This document shows positions 50,286 to 58,579 of a stretch of 64,000 nucleotides of DNA, in pieces. The translations under genes were made by a program, and so were the position numbers. Every line of letters starts with the position of its first letter. Position 1 is the stretch's first letter. Where the stretch lies: positions 5,208,001 to 5,272,000 of the forward strand of contig NZ_AP022598.1 in NCBI RefSeq assembly GCF_010725485.1. Direction: 5' to 3'. The notes below the pieces were generated by a model. That model saw nothing but the letters and a program-made list of their open reading frames with translations. It was not told the origin of the DNA and did not search any database. The DNA is from Mycolicibacterium parafortuitum (GTDB lineage: Bacteria; Actinomycetota; Actinomycetes; Mycobacteriales; Mycobacteriaceae).

Positions 50286-51565
50286 TGATTCCCCTTCGTG
50301 GTGAACGTGATGTGCAGCTCGGACAGGCCACGCATGATGAACGTCGGCTCGTAGGTGTATCGCCGGTCGTGGGCGGGCCCGTGGTGTTCCTCGGAGATCG
50401 CGATGTTCTCCATCCGGTCGAGGATCCGTTCCAGCGAGATGCGGCCCTCGGCGCGCGCCAGCGGCGCACCGGGACACGAATGCGCGCCGCGGATGAACGC
50501 GATCTGTTCCCGCACATTGGATCGGTCAGGTTGAAACTCGTTCGGGTTCTCGAACTTTCGCGCATCCCGGTTGCACGCACCGGGCAGCACCATCACCGTG
50601 CTGCCCGCGGGCACGGTCACGTCGCCGATGGTCGTCGTCGTGCTCGCCATCCGGAAGTGCGATTTGACCGGACTCTCCATCCGCAGCGTCTCCTCGAGGA
50701 ACGCCGGGATCTTGCTGCGGTCCGACCGCAGCATCGCCTCGTAACCCGGGTTGCCCCCGAGGAACCGCACCGCCGAGCTGACCAGTTTGGTGGTCGTCTC
50801 GGTGCCCGCGGCGAACAGGAACGTCGACAGGTTCATCACGTCCTCGATGTCGGGCGTCGACCCGTCCTCGTGCTTGGCTTGCGCGAGTTCGGTCAGCACG
50901 TCCTCGCGTGGACTGCGCCTGCGGTCCTCGATGTAGCCGTGGAACTTCTCGTTGAGCCACTCCAGCGGGTTGTGCGATGTCGGAGCTTCCTTGCCGAGTT
51001 CACCGACGGTCTCCAGTGCGAACGCCGCCTTGAACTGTTCGTGGTCCTCGGCGGGAACACCGAGCAGATCGGCGATCACCAACAGCGAGAACGGTTTCGC
51101 GTAGTCGGCGAGGAACTCGGCGCTGCCGTTGTCGATGAACGTGTCGAGCTGGCGGTCGGCCAGCCGCCACATGAAGTCCTCGTTCTCCTTGAGGCGCTTC
51201 GGCGTGATCAGCCGGCTCAGCAACCCCCGGGTGCGGGTGTGCACCGGCGGGTCCTGGGAGGTGATGTGTTCGGCCATCGGCACCGCGCCGCGGTGCTGCT
51301 CGATCAGATCGGTCACGTCGTCGCTCTCGCCCGGCCCGAACGGCATCCCGGCGAAGGGCCCGGCCACCGAGTTGCAGGACGAGAACGCCGGATTCTTGTA
51401 CACCGACAGCGCCTCGGCGTATCCGGTGACGGCCAGGACCTCGAACGGGGTCGCCTGTGTCACCGGGCATTTCGATCGGAGATGATCGAAATACGGGTAC
51501 GGGTCAGGAACCAGGGACGCGTCGGTGAAATAGTCGACGGTCTCGTAGTCGATCTGGTCGGTCAC
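50282..51565 (-). CDS. cytochrome P450 (427 aa)
   Basis: Heme segment FIRGAHSCPGAPLARAEG (Cys near 364). It lacks the usual Phe-Gly opening but keeps GxHxCxG. I-helix AAGTETTT and K-helix ETLR. Longer than most in the window. It starts three bases after another P450 gene and is coupled to the SDR after it. Tandem unlike P450s in one operon suggest two successive oxidations of one substrate (inference). Confidence 0.93.
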   Translation of the reverse strand: MTDQIDYETVDYFTDASLVPDPYPYFDHLRSKCPVTQATPFEVLAVTGYAEALSVYKNPAFSSCNSVAGPFAGMPFGPGESDDVTDLIEQHRGAVPMAEHITSQDPPVHTRTRGLLSRLITPKRLKENEDFMWRLADRQLDTFIDNGSAEFLADYAKPFSLLVIADLLGVPAEDHEQFKAAFALETVGELGKEAPTSHNPLEWLNEKFHGYIEDRRRSPREDVLTELAQAKHEDGSTPDIEDVMNLSTFLFAAGTETTTKLVSSAVRFLGGNPGYEAMLRSDRSKIPAFLEETLRMESPVKSHFRMASTTTTIGDVTVPAGSTVMVLPGACNRDARKFENPNEFQPDRSNVREQIAFIRGAHSCPGAPLARAEGRISLERILDRMENIAISEEHHGPAHDRRYTYEPTFIMRGLSELHITFTTKGNQ

Positions 51566-51568
51566 TCA

Positions 51569-52789
51569 CTACTCCTTGATGGCATCGAACAAAACCGGCA
51601 ACGACGTCGGAGACCGGAACACCTGCCCGCGGATGTGCGGATCGTCCCCGTCGGGGTCCATCCGCAGGTTCGGCAGCCGGTCCAGCAGAAGATTGACCGC
51701 GGTGCGCATCTCCAGGCGGGCCAGGTGCATACCGAGGCAGACGTGCACGCCGTACCCCCAGCCGAGGTTCGCCTTCGCCGGACGGAAAAGGTCGAAGTCG
51801 TCGGGGTTCTCCCAGCGGTCCTCCTGCCGGTTGGTCGAACCCAGCATCGGCAGCACCGAGCACCCCTGCGGGATCTCCACCCCGCCGAGCACGGTGTCGC
51901 AGGTGGTGGTGCGGGTGATCGTCAACAGCGGCGGATTCCAGCGCACCGCTTCCTCGATGGCCTGCGGGATCAGCGACCGATCGGCCCGGACGGCGTCCAG
52001 TTGCGCGCTGTCGGTCAGCAATGCGAACAGCAGGTTCCCCAGCGAGCGGTACGTGGTCTCGACGCCGGCGGGCAGTAGCAGTCGCAGGAAGGAGTAGATC
52101 TCTTCGTCGGTCAGCTTCTCGCCGTCGATCTCCGCCTCGGCCAGGAGGCTGATCAGGTCCTCTTTGGGATCCTCGCGGCGCGCCGCGAGGATCGGGGCGA
52201 AGTACTCACACAGCGCGGCCGATGCGGCCAACCCGCGTTCCGGGTTCAGGATCCAGCTCAACAACGAGATGGACCAGCGCTGGAACTGAGGATAGTCCTC
52301 TTCCGGCAATCCGAGCAGCCCGGCGATGATGCGGCTCGGGTAGTCGAAGGTGAACTCCTTCACCAGGTCTGCCTTGCCATTGCCCTCGAACGTGTCGATC
52401 AGTTCGTTGGCGACACGCCCGACCAGTTCGTTCTCCCAGCGCGACAACGCCTTCTGCGAGAACGCCTTCGACACCAGAGAGCGCAACCTTCCGTGCACCG
52501 GCTCGTCCATGCCGAGCATCACCCGGTCGCCGAGCACCGGACCGAACGCCGCGATCACCCCTGAGGACGAGAATGTCTCGTTGTCGCGCAGCATCTGTTG
52601 CGCGTCCTCGTAGCGGTACACGATGAAGACGGGTTTGCCTTCCTCACCCGGCATCGCCGACATGTCGATGCGCTGGATCGGCTCCTCGCGCCGGAGCCTG
52701 GCCAGTTCCGGGTACGGGTCGCGCACGTCGCCGGATACGGCGTCGTCGAACGACCCGAAATCTTCCAGATCGTCGAACAATTGGGACAC
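51569..52789 (-). CDS. cytochrome P450 (406 aa)
   Basis: Heme loop GWGYGVHVCLGMHLARLEM (Cys near 351); Trp replaces the usual Phe at the start of the loop. I-helix LPAGVETT and K-helix EAVR are present. Normal length. It is 41 bases after the aldehyde dehydrogenase stop and just before the second P450. Electron partner would have to come from elsewhere, perhaps the ferredoxin at 6618-6809. Confidence 0.93.
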   Translation of the reverse strand: MSQLFDDLEDFGSFDDAVSGDVRDPYPELARLRREEPIQRIDMSAMPGEEGKPVFIVYRYEDAQQMLRDNETFSSSGVIAAFGPVLGDRVMLGMDEPVHGRLRSLVSKAFSQKALSRWENELVGRVANELIDTFEGNGKADLVKEFTFDYPSRIIAGLLGLPEEDYPQFQRWSISLLSWILNPERGLAASAALCEYFAPILAARREDPKEDLISLLAEAEIDGEKLTDEEIYSFLRLLLPAGVETTYRSLGNLLFALLTDSAQLDAVRADRSLIPQAIEEAVRWNPPLLTITRTTTCDTVLGGVEIPQGCSVLPMLGSTNRQEDRWENPDDFDLFRPAKANLGWGYGVHVCLGMHLARLEMRTAVNLLLDRLPNLRMDPDGDDPHIRGQVFRSPTSLPVLFDAIKE

Positions 52790-52830
52790 TTATACCTCCT
52801 GGCCTTCCGCCTGAACTCGCCCTGAGCCGA

Positions 52831-54306
52831 TTACTGGGCCGGGTAGGCGACGGACTTGATCTCGGTGTACTGGCCGAAGCCGACGATTCCGTTCTGGCGG
52901 CCGACCCCGCTGTCTTTGTAGCCGCCGAACGGCGTGTCCGCGCCGTAGCCTGCGGTGCCGTTGAGACCGATGAATCCAGCCCTCAACCGGCGCGCGACGC
53001 TCAACGAGCGCTCCAGCGAGCCCGACATCACATTGCCCGCCAGGCCGTAGACGCTGTCGTTGGCGATCTGAACCGCGTCGTCCTCGTCGTCGTACGGGAT
53101 CACCGCCAGCACGGGCCCGAAGATCTCCTCCTGCGCGATGGTCATCGAGTTGTCGACGTCGGTGAACAGCGTCGGGTCCACCCAGAAACCCTTGTCGAAC
53201 CGGGCCGGCGCCTCGGTGCTGCCGACCAGCAGTGTCGCCCCCTCCTCGACACCCTTGTTGACGTAGCCGAGGATGCGGGCCTGCTGCTTGGCCGAGATGA
53301 CCGGACCGCACAGGTTGCCGGGATCCTGCGGGTCACCCGCCTTGATGTTCTCGTAGATGCCCGTCAAGATCGCGACGCCCTCGTCATACCGCGAGCGTGG
53401 CAACAACATTCGCGTCGGCGCGGCACAACCCTGACCCGCGTGCATCAACGGTCCGATGCCGATCAGGCAGGCGGTGCTGAAGTCTGCGTCTTCCAACACG
53501 ATCGTCGCTGACTTGCCGCCGAGCTCCAGGAAGAGCCGCTTCATCGTCGCGGCGCCCTTCTCCATGATCCGCTTACCGACGGCGGTCGAACCGGTGAACG
53601 AGATCATGTCGACCTTCGGCGACAGCGTGAGCTCCTCGCCGACGAGATGATCCGACGCGGTGACGATATTGACGACACCGGCCGGGATATCGGTCTGCTC
53701 GGCGATCAGCCGCCCGATCCTGGTGGCGTTGAACGGGGTATCCGGTGCAGGTTTGAGCACGACGGTGTTCCCCGCGGCCAGCGCCTGGCCGAGCTTGTTG
53801 ATCGCGACCTCGAACGGGAAATTCCACGGCGTGATCGCGCCGACCACACCGACGGGTTCGTGCCACACCTTCCTGGTGGTGTTCACCCCGGTCACGGAGA
53901 CCACCATGTCGCCGAGATCGGTTTCCCACGGGAAGGTCTCGATCAGCCGGGCCGGATACCGCAGCCCATCGGCCAGCGGGGCGTCGAGCTGCGGGCCGTG
54001 GGTGACCGCCCGCGGCGCGCCGACCTCGCGGATGAGTTCCTCGCGCAGTTCCTCCTTCTCGGCCTCCAGGGCGTCGTGGAGTTGCTCGAGACACCGCTTG
54101 CGCAGGCCGTGGTTCGTCGACCAGTCGGTCTCGTCGAACGCCCGCCGCGCGGCGTCGATCGCGCGGAGCATGTCGGCCCTTGACGCGTCGGCGACCTCAC
54201 CGAGCACCTCCTCGGTCGCGGGATTGATGTTGACGAACGTGCCCGCCTCACCGTCGACGAGCTTTCCGTCGATCAGCATCCTCGACTCGTGGCCGCCCTC
54301 AGCCAT
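52831..54306 (-). CDS. aldehyde dehydrogenase (491 aa)
   Basis: NAD(P)-dependent ALDH: GAITPWNFPFEVAINKLG, cofactor motif FTGSTAVGKR, LELGGKSATIVLEDAD with the base Glu and HAGQGCAAPTRMLLP with the nucleophile Cys near residue 295. Ends in the conserved GVGRQNGIVGF region. ATG at 54306 (MAEGGHESR) overlaps the preceding SDR gene end by eight bases. Converts an aldehyde made by the operon's P450s and SDRs to an acid. Confidence 0.92.
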   Translation of the reverse strand: MAEGGHESRMLIDGKLVDGEAGTFVNINPATEEVLGEVADASRADMLRAIDAARRAFDETDWSTNHGLRKRCLEQLHDALEAEKEELREELIREVGAPRAVTHGPQLDAPLADGLRYPARLIETFPWETDLGDMVVSVTGVNTTRKVWHEPVGVVGAITPWNFPFEVAINKLGQALAAGNTVVLKPAPDTPFNATRIGRLIAEQTDIPAGVVNIVTASDHLVGEELTLSPKVDMISFTGSTAVGKRIMEKGAATMKRLFLELGGKSATIVLEDADFSTACLIGIGPLMHAGQGCAAPTRMLLPRSRYDEGVAILTGIYENIKAGDPQDPGNLCGPVISAKQQARILGYVNKGVEEGATLLVGSTEAPARFDKGFWVDPTLFTDVDNSMTIAQEEIFGPVLAVIPYDDEDDAVQIANDSVYGLAGNVMSGSLERSLSVARRLRAGFIGLNGTAGYGADTPFGGYKDSGVGRQNGIVGFGQYTEIKSVAYPAQ

Positions 54307-55315
54307 TGGTCGCACCTTCCTGTCGCGCGGCACCGTTTTGCACGGCCCGCCGAGCGGCAAAGTCGGCCAGCCGTTTCATCGCGGGTTCTGGAATCACCTT
54401 GGCCGCCCGCACCATTGCGCGCTGCGCGGTCGTCAGCGGCCACGCCCCGCCCCGCATCGCGCCCTTGCGCGGGATTCCCATCACCAGCCGCGACATGTGG
54501 TGCATGCCGGCGGCGGGGAGAATTCTGTTGGCCGCCAACAACATCGCCGCGTCGGGTCCCACCGCACGCCTGCGGAAGGCCGCGTCGTCGTGCAGAGCCC
54601 TGAGCAGTCCGTCGGCGAACCGCTCCGGCGGCCGGGCCATCCGCATCGCCATCCGGCCACGAGCGTCCATCGTCTGGTGGATCCGGGCGTACGGCCCGGC
54701 GAAGTCGCGGTCGTCGGTGGTGCCCGCGTCGGTGATGATGTCGGTGTCATAGGTGCCGGTGACCAGGATCGTCACCCCGAGACCGAACGGCGAGATCTCG
54801 CCGGCCATCGACTCACCCCAGCGCTCCAGCGCGCCTTTGGCCGCCGAGTACGGCGCGATTGCCGGCTGCCCGCGCACACCGCCCGCGCTGGACACCAGCA
54901 CGATCCGGCCCTCCCCGGCCTGCCGCATCGCCGGCAGCAACGCCTTGGTCAGCTGCACCGGGCCGAGCACGTGGGTGGCGAACATCCGCTCCCACAGTTC
55001 GGTGTCGGCCTCCTCGACGGCTCCAGCCGCCGAGATCCCGGCGTTGTGCACGATCGCGTACGGCGCCCCGATGGACTCTTCGATCGTCTTGGCGGCCGCA
55101 GCGATCGACGCGGCGTCGGTCAGGTCGAGGGTGACGCCGATCAGCCGGTCGTCGCCGTCGGCCGCGCCGGTCGCCTCACGCAGCAGCGGCATCCCGCGGT
55201 CGGGGGTGCGCATCGCGGCGACCACCCGCCAGCCCTCGCGATACAGGCGCACCGCCGACGCGAAGCCCAGCCCACGGGAGGCGCCGGTGATCAGGACCGT
55301 GCGATGCCCGGTCAT
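54299..55315 (-). CDS. long SDR family protein (338 aa)
   Basis: N-terminal classical SDR domain, residues 1-240: TGASRGLG, HNAG and YSAAK. A helical C-terminal extension of about 90 residues follows (from RPPERFADGLLRAL), longer than usual. It overlaps the AveC-like gene stop as ATGA and the aldehyde dehydrogenase start by eight bases. Substrate unknown. Confidence 0.88.
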   Translation of the reverse strand: MTGHRTVLITGASRGLGFASAVRLYREGWRVVAAMRTPDRGMPLLREATGAADGDDRLIGVTLDLTDAASIAAAAKTIEESIGAPYAIVHNAGISAAGAVEEADTELWERMFATHVLGPVQLTKALLPAMRQAGEGRIVLVSSAGGVRGQPAIAPYSAAKGALERWGESMAGEISPFGLGVTILVTGTYDTDIITDAGTTDDRDFAGPYARIHQTMDARGRMAMRMARPPERFADGLLRALHDDAAFRRRAVGPDAAMLLAANRILPAAGMHHMSRLVMGIPRKGAMRGGAWPLTTAQRAMVRAAKVIPEPAMKRLADFAARRAVQNGAARQEGATNG

Positions 55316-56439
55316 TCGTTGCCCTCGGTCGCGCATTTCATGCTCTTGGACCCCCGTTCCACATCGGGTCGACCGTCGGGCAGCGCGTACTGCCACGTCG
55401 ACCACTTGCCCACCGAATACGGCCCCTCCGCGCCGTTCTCCTCGAAATAGCCCTGCGGGTCGAAGACCTTCGCCTCGGGATAGGGCCACGGGCACGCGAC
55501 GGCAGTGGCCAGCCCGCTGGCCTTGATCGCCCAGAACCAGGAGCCGTACGCGAAGTACGACACATTGATGATCGCGAACATCACCAGGAACGTGCCCAGC
55601 ACCGGCTTCTTCGGGAACAGCCGTGCCCTCGCGGCAAGCTTCTCCGCCACCGATTTGCCGGTGTCGTCGCGGTAGACCAGGATCGCGGCCGGGATCATCA
55701 CGAAGGTCACCGACAGCGATTCCCACAGCAGCGGGAATTGGAAGGTGGTGCCGGGGAACAGTGTTCCGAACGGGATGGCCTGTGAGTAGATGTACAGGCC
55801 GGTGCGGACCAGGCTGATCTCGAGAATCGCGTCGAAGATGAAGCCGATCACCAACACCAGCCCGCCGAGGCTGATCAGCGGGTGCCTGCTGGCGAAGGAT
55901 TGCGGGCCGTGTTTGGCCTGGAGTTTGCGCAGGATCCATATCGCCGGGAAATACGGGCCGAAGTAGAACGTCACATAGCCGAACACGATGAACGGTTCCA
56001 CGGTCGGCGACATCATGATCAGCGGCCAGTTCTCCGGCCAGTGCAACAGAATCGGGTTGTACACCGCGTACGGCGCCCAGTTCATGATCGGGTCCTGCCA
56101 CACGATCAGCGTGGTCACCAGCATCATCAACAGCACCGGGCTGCCGGGGTTCTTGCGCCAGCCCCGAATGAACACGATGGTCAGCACCACGACCATCAGC
56201 AGCGCGCCCACCTGCGGGATGATCTGCCAGTGGTCGAACCCGGTCAGGAACTCCACCGGCCGGGGCCGTCCCTCGACGTTCGGGTTGGCCACCCGCGGGT
56301 CGACCTCGGTACGTCCGACCGCGGCGAACAATCCGAGGAAGCCGAGCCAGGCGAACAGCGAGATCCAGCGCCCCCAGTTGGGTCCCTTCCGTGGCGCGGA
56401 CTCGGTGGTTCCCGTGTCGAGCTCGTCCTGGGTCGTCAC
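55312..56439 (-). CDS. AveC-like (spirocyclase-family) membrane protein (375 aa)
   Basis: Larger relative of the AveC-like protein at 47798-48586: about seven membrane helices, with QDPIMNWAPYAVYNPILLHW, a segment around FIFDAILEISLVR and a hydrophilic C-terminus. A 20-residue acidic N-terminus precedes helix 1. GTG at 56439 is five bases after the stop of the binding-protein gene, with GGAGG upstream inside that gene's end. It is embedded in the operon with two P450s, which suggests it acts on their product or brings substrate to them. Confidence 0.8.
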   Translation of the reverse strand: MTTQDELDTGTTESAPRKGPNWGRWISLFAWLGFLGLFAAVGRTEVDPRVANPNVEGRPRPVEFLTGFDHWQIIPQVGALLMVVVLTIVFIRGWRKNPGSPVLLMMLVTTLIVWQDPIMNWAPYAVYNPILLHWPENWPLIMMSPTVEPFIVFGYVTFYFGPYFPAIWILRKLQAKHGPQSFASRHPLISLGGLVLVIGFIFDAILEISLVRTGLYIYSQAIPFGTLFPGTTFQFPLLWESLSVTFVMIPAAILVYRDDTGKSVAEKLAARARLFPKKPVLGTFLVMFAIINVSYFAYGSWFWAIKASGLATAVACPWPYPEAKVFDPQGYFEENGAEGPYSVGKWSTWQYALPDGRPDVERGSKSMKCATEGNE

Positions 56440-56444
56440 CGCCC

Positions 56445-57560
56445 TTACGCCTCCCCGAACCGGTCGACCAGATGCGAGTTCACCCCGTCGGCGTCGAGCT
56501 TGCGGGCCACCAGATACCCGGCGCCCATCCATGCGCGACGGGTCCATTTGCCCAGGGAGACACGGGTTCCCGGCGCTCCCGATGCAGCCGGTAGCATCTT
56601 GACCCGCTCGAGGGCCTCCTTGACCCCGCGAGGACTGAGTGGATGGGCATCGGTGAACGCCCGCACCAGGGTCGCGGCGACGTCACGGTTCACGACGGTC
56701 ACGCAGTACTCGGGCCGGCTGCCGTCGTAGGCCTCGGCGTACTGGTCCAGGAATGCCTGCCCGATCGGGTTCTGCTCGTCGTACTGGTCGACGCCGACCC
56801 ACCCCATGAACGCGTTCCACATGATCGGGTTGACCCAGGCGTTCTGGAACGCTGTCGTGGTGAACCGAGGCGGATCCCAGCCCAGACTGTCCAGTGCGGG
56901 GTTGACGAACACGATGCCGAATCCGAAGCCCAGGTGGATGATCGCCTCGGCCTTGGCTTCGTGCAGCGTCTGTACGGCGGCGTCGGTGTCCTGCGCGGTC
57001 TGCGCGATCTCCACCTCGGCGACGATGCGAATTCCTTTGCGGCGACACGCGGTTCTCAGATTCTTCAGGTAGCTCTCGCCGATCAGGCTCTGTTCGACGA
57101 GCACACCGATCTCGGTGAGGCCACGCTTGGCGACCAGGTCGACCAGGAAAATCGGCTCGTCGGTCATCGACCCCTGCGGGAACGCGAACGTCCACTCACC
57201 CAGCCAGTCGTCGGTTCCGGTCACGCTGATCGCGGGCACCTTGAACCGCTCCTCGATCGCCTCGCGCAGCGGCACGCAGTTGTCGGTGATGTTCGGCCCG
57301 AACACCACCAGGCAGCCCTCGTCGACGAGTTCGCCGTAGGCGTCGATCACCGCCTTCACCGAACCCTTCGGCAGCCCTTCGACCTCGCGGTAGATCATCT
57401 GCACCGAGCGGTCCATCAGGCCCTGTTCGACCGCCTCGGCGAACACCAACTCGAATGTCCGGGTGAACGACGCGAACAACTCGTCGGGAAAACCGGGCGG
57501 GAGCTTGAAGTCCATCAGGTAGCCGACCTTGATGGGCTCCGCGGTGCTCTCGTAGGACAT
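56445..57560 (-). CDS. leucine-binding-type (Peripla_BP_6) protein without signal peptide (371 aa)
   Basis: Ligand-binding fold of ABC branched-chain-amino-acid/amide receptors: IKVGYLMDFKLPPGFPDELF, VVFGPNITDNCVPLREAI, GVLVEQSLIGESYLKNLR and GVKEALERVKMLP. It begins MSYESTAEPIKVGY directly, with no signal peptide or lipobox, and no permease or ATPase genes are nearby. It is therefore probably a cytosolic sensor or carrier of pathway substrate. GGAGG upstream supports ATG at 57560. First gene of the operon. Confidence 0.85.
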   Translation of the reverse strand: MSYESTAEPIKVGYLMDFKLPPGFPDELFASFTRTFELVFAEAVEQGLMDRSVQMIYREVEGLPKGSVKAVIDAYGELVDEGCLVVFGPNITDNCVPLREAIEERFKVPAISVTGTDDWLGEWTFAFPQGSMTDEPIFLVDLVAKRGLTEIGVLVEQSLIGESYLKNLRTACRRKGIRIVAEVEIAQTAQDTDAAVQTLHEAKAEAIIHLGFGFGIVFVNPALDSLGWDPPRFTTTAFQNAWVNPIMWNAFMGWVGVDQYDEQNPIGQAFLDQYAEAYDGSRPEYCVTVVNRDVAATLVRAFTDAHPLSPRGVKEALERVKMLPAASGAPGTRVSLGKWTRRAWMGAGYLVARKLDADGVNSHLVDRFGEA

Positions 57561-57610
57561 CTGGCCTCCTCGGCAGACGCGCATTCGGTCAGGGTCGGCG
57601 GACTGCCAAA

Positions 57611-57625
57611 ACCTAATATTTGTTC
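57611..57625 (-). promoter_or_regulatory. AATATT-centred motif upstream of the binding-protein operon
   Basis: ACCTAATATTTGTTC on the plus strand; it matches ACCAAATATTCGTTC at 60312-60326 in 13 of 15 positions and in the same orientation. Located 51 bases from the start of the binding-protein gene. Confidence 0.6.
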
Positions 57626-57652
57626 AGACCCTAGCGGCGCCGTCCGGCAGCG

Positions 57653-58579
57653 TCAATCACCGCCGCCCGTCGCGGTATTGAGATAGACATCGATCATCTC
57701 GGCCAGGCCGCGGCCCACCGTCGCGTCGTCGGTCAGTGGCCCCGCGATCGCGGCGAGCGCCGCTTCGCCGAGGCTCAGTCCCTCGACGGTCAGCCGGCCG
57801 GCCGCGATCAGGACACGGGTGGAGGCCACCTCGCGCAGTCCTCCGGTCTCCAGCCTGCGGATGGCCTGGCCGAACCGCACCAGCGCAGCGGCGGTCTCGT
57901 GATCGACACCGGCCTCGTGGGCGATGATGGACTCCTCGATTTCCGGTGCGGGGAAACCGAACTCGATGGCCACCATGCGTTGGCGCGTGGAGTCCTTGAG
58001 ATCCTTGAGCACGCTCTGGTAGCCCGGGTTGTAGGAGACCACCAGACCGAACCCCGGCGCGGCGTCCAGCGTGACGCCGAGCCGTTCGATCGGCAGCTGG
58101 CGGCGGTGGTCGGCCAGTGGATGCAGCACCACGGTGGTGTCCTGGCGGGCCTCGACGACCTCGTCGAGATAACAGATCGCACCCTCGCGCACGGCACGGG
58201 TCAGCGGGCCGTCCACCCACACGGTTTCGTCGCCGCTCAGCAGATAGCGCCCGACCAGGTCCGCGGTGGTCAGGTCATCGTGACACGCGACGGTGATCAG
58301 CGGCCTGCCGAGATCATGGGCCATCGCCTCGACGAAGCGGGTTTTGCCGCAGCCCGTCGGGCCCTTCAGCACGATCGACAGGCCCTGCCGGTAGGCGGCC
58401 CGGAACACGGCCTCCTCGTTGCCGACCGGCGTGTAGTACGGCCGGTTCCGCGCGTGTGTGGACGCCCCGTTCTGGTTGGCGGTCGCGGGTTCGTACGCTG
58501 TCTCGCTGCCCATTGTCTTCCTTCCCTCGTCCGCACCCTCATCCGCTTGGCTGCGGCGTACTGAATCCGTCGTCGTCAC
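57653..58579 (-). CDS. NorQ/CbbQ-type MoxR AAA+ ATPase (308 aa)
   Basis: AAA+ chaperone-like ATPase. Walker A is KGPTGCGKTRF, Walker B is GAICYLDEV, followed by EARQDTTVVLHPL and the sensor region FGLVVSYNPGYQ; these are CbbQ/NirQ/NorQ features. GTG at 58579 overlaps the VWA gene stop as GTGA; ATG at 58513 with GGAAGG upstream is an alternative shorter start (286 aa). With its VWA partner it should insert or remodel metal centres in a target enzyme; no nitric-oxide reductase or RuBisCO is in the window. Confidence 0.9.
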   Translation of the reverse strand: MTTTDSVRRSQADEGADEGRKTMGSETAYEPATANQNGASTHARNRPYYTPVGNEEAVFRAAYRQGLSIVLKGPTGCGKTRFVEAMAHDLGRPLITVACHDDLTTADLVGRYLLSGDETVWVDGPLTRAVREGAICYLDEVVEARQDTTVVLHPLADHRRQLPIERLGVTLDAAPGFGLVVSYNPGYQSVLKDLKDSTRQRMVAIEFGFPAPEIEESIIAHEAGVDHETAAALVRFGQAIRRLETGGLREVASTRVLIAAGRLTVEGLSLGEAALAAIAGPLTDDATVGRGLAEMIDVYLNTATGGGD

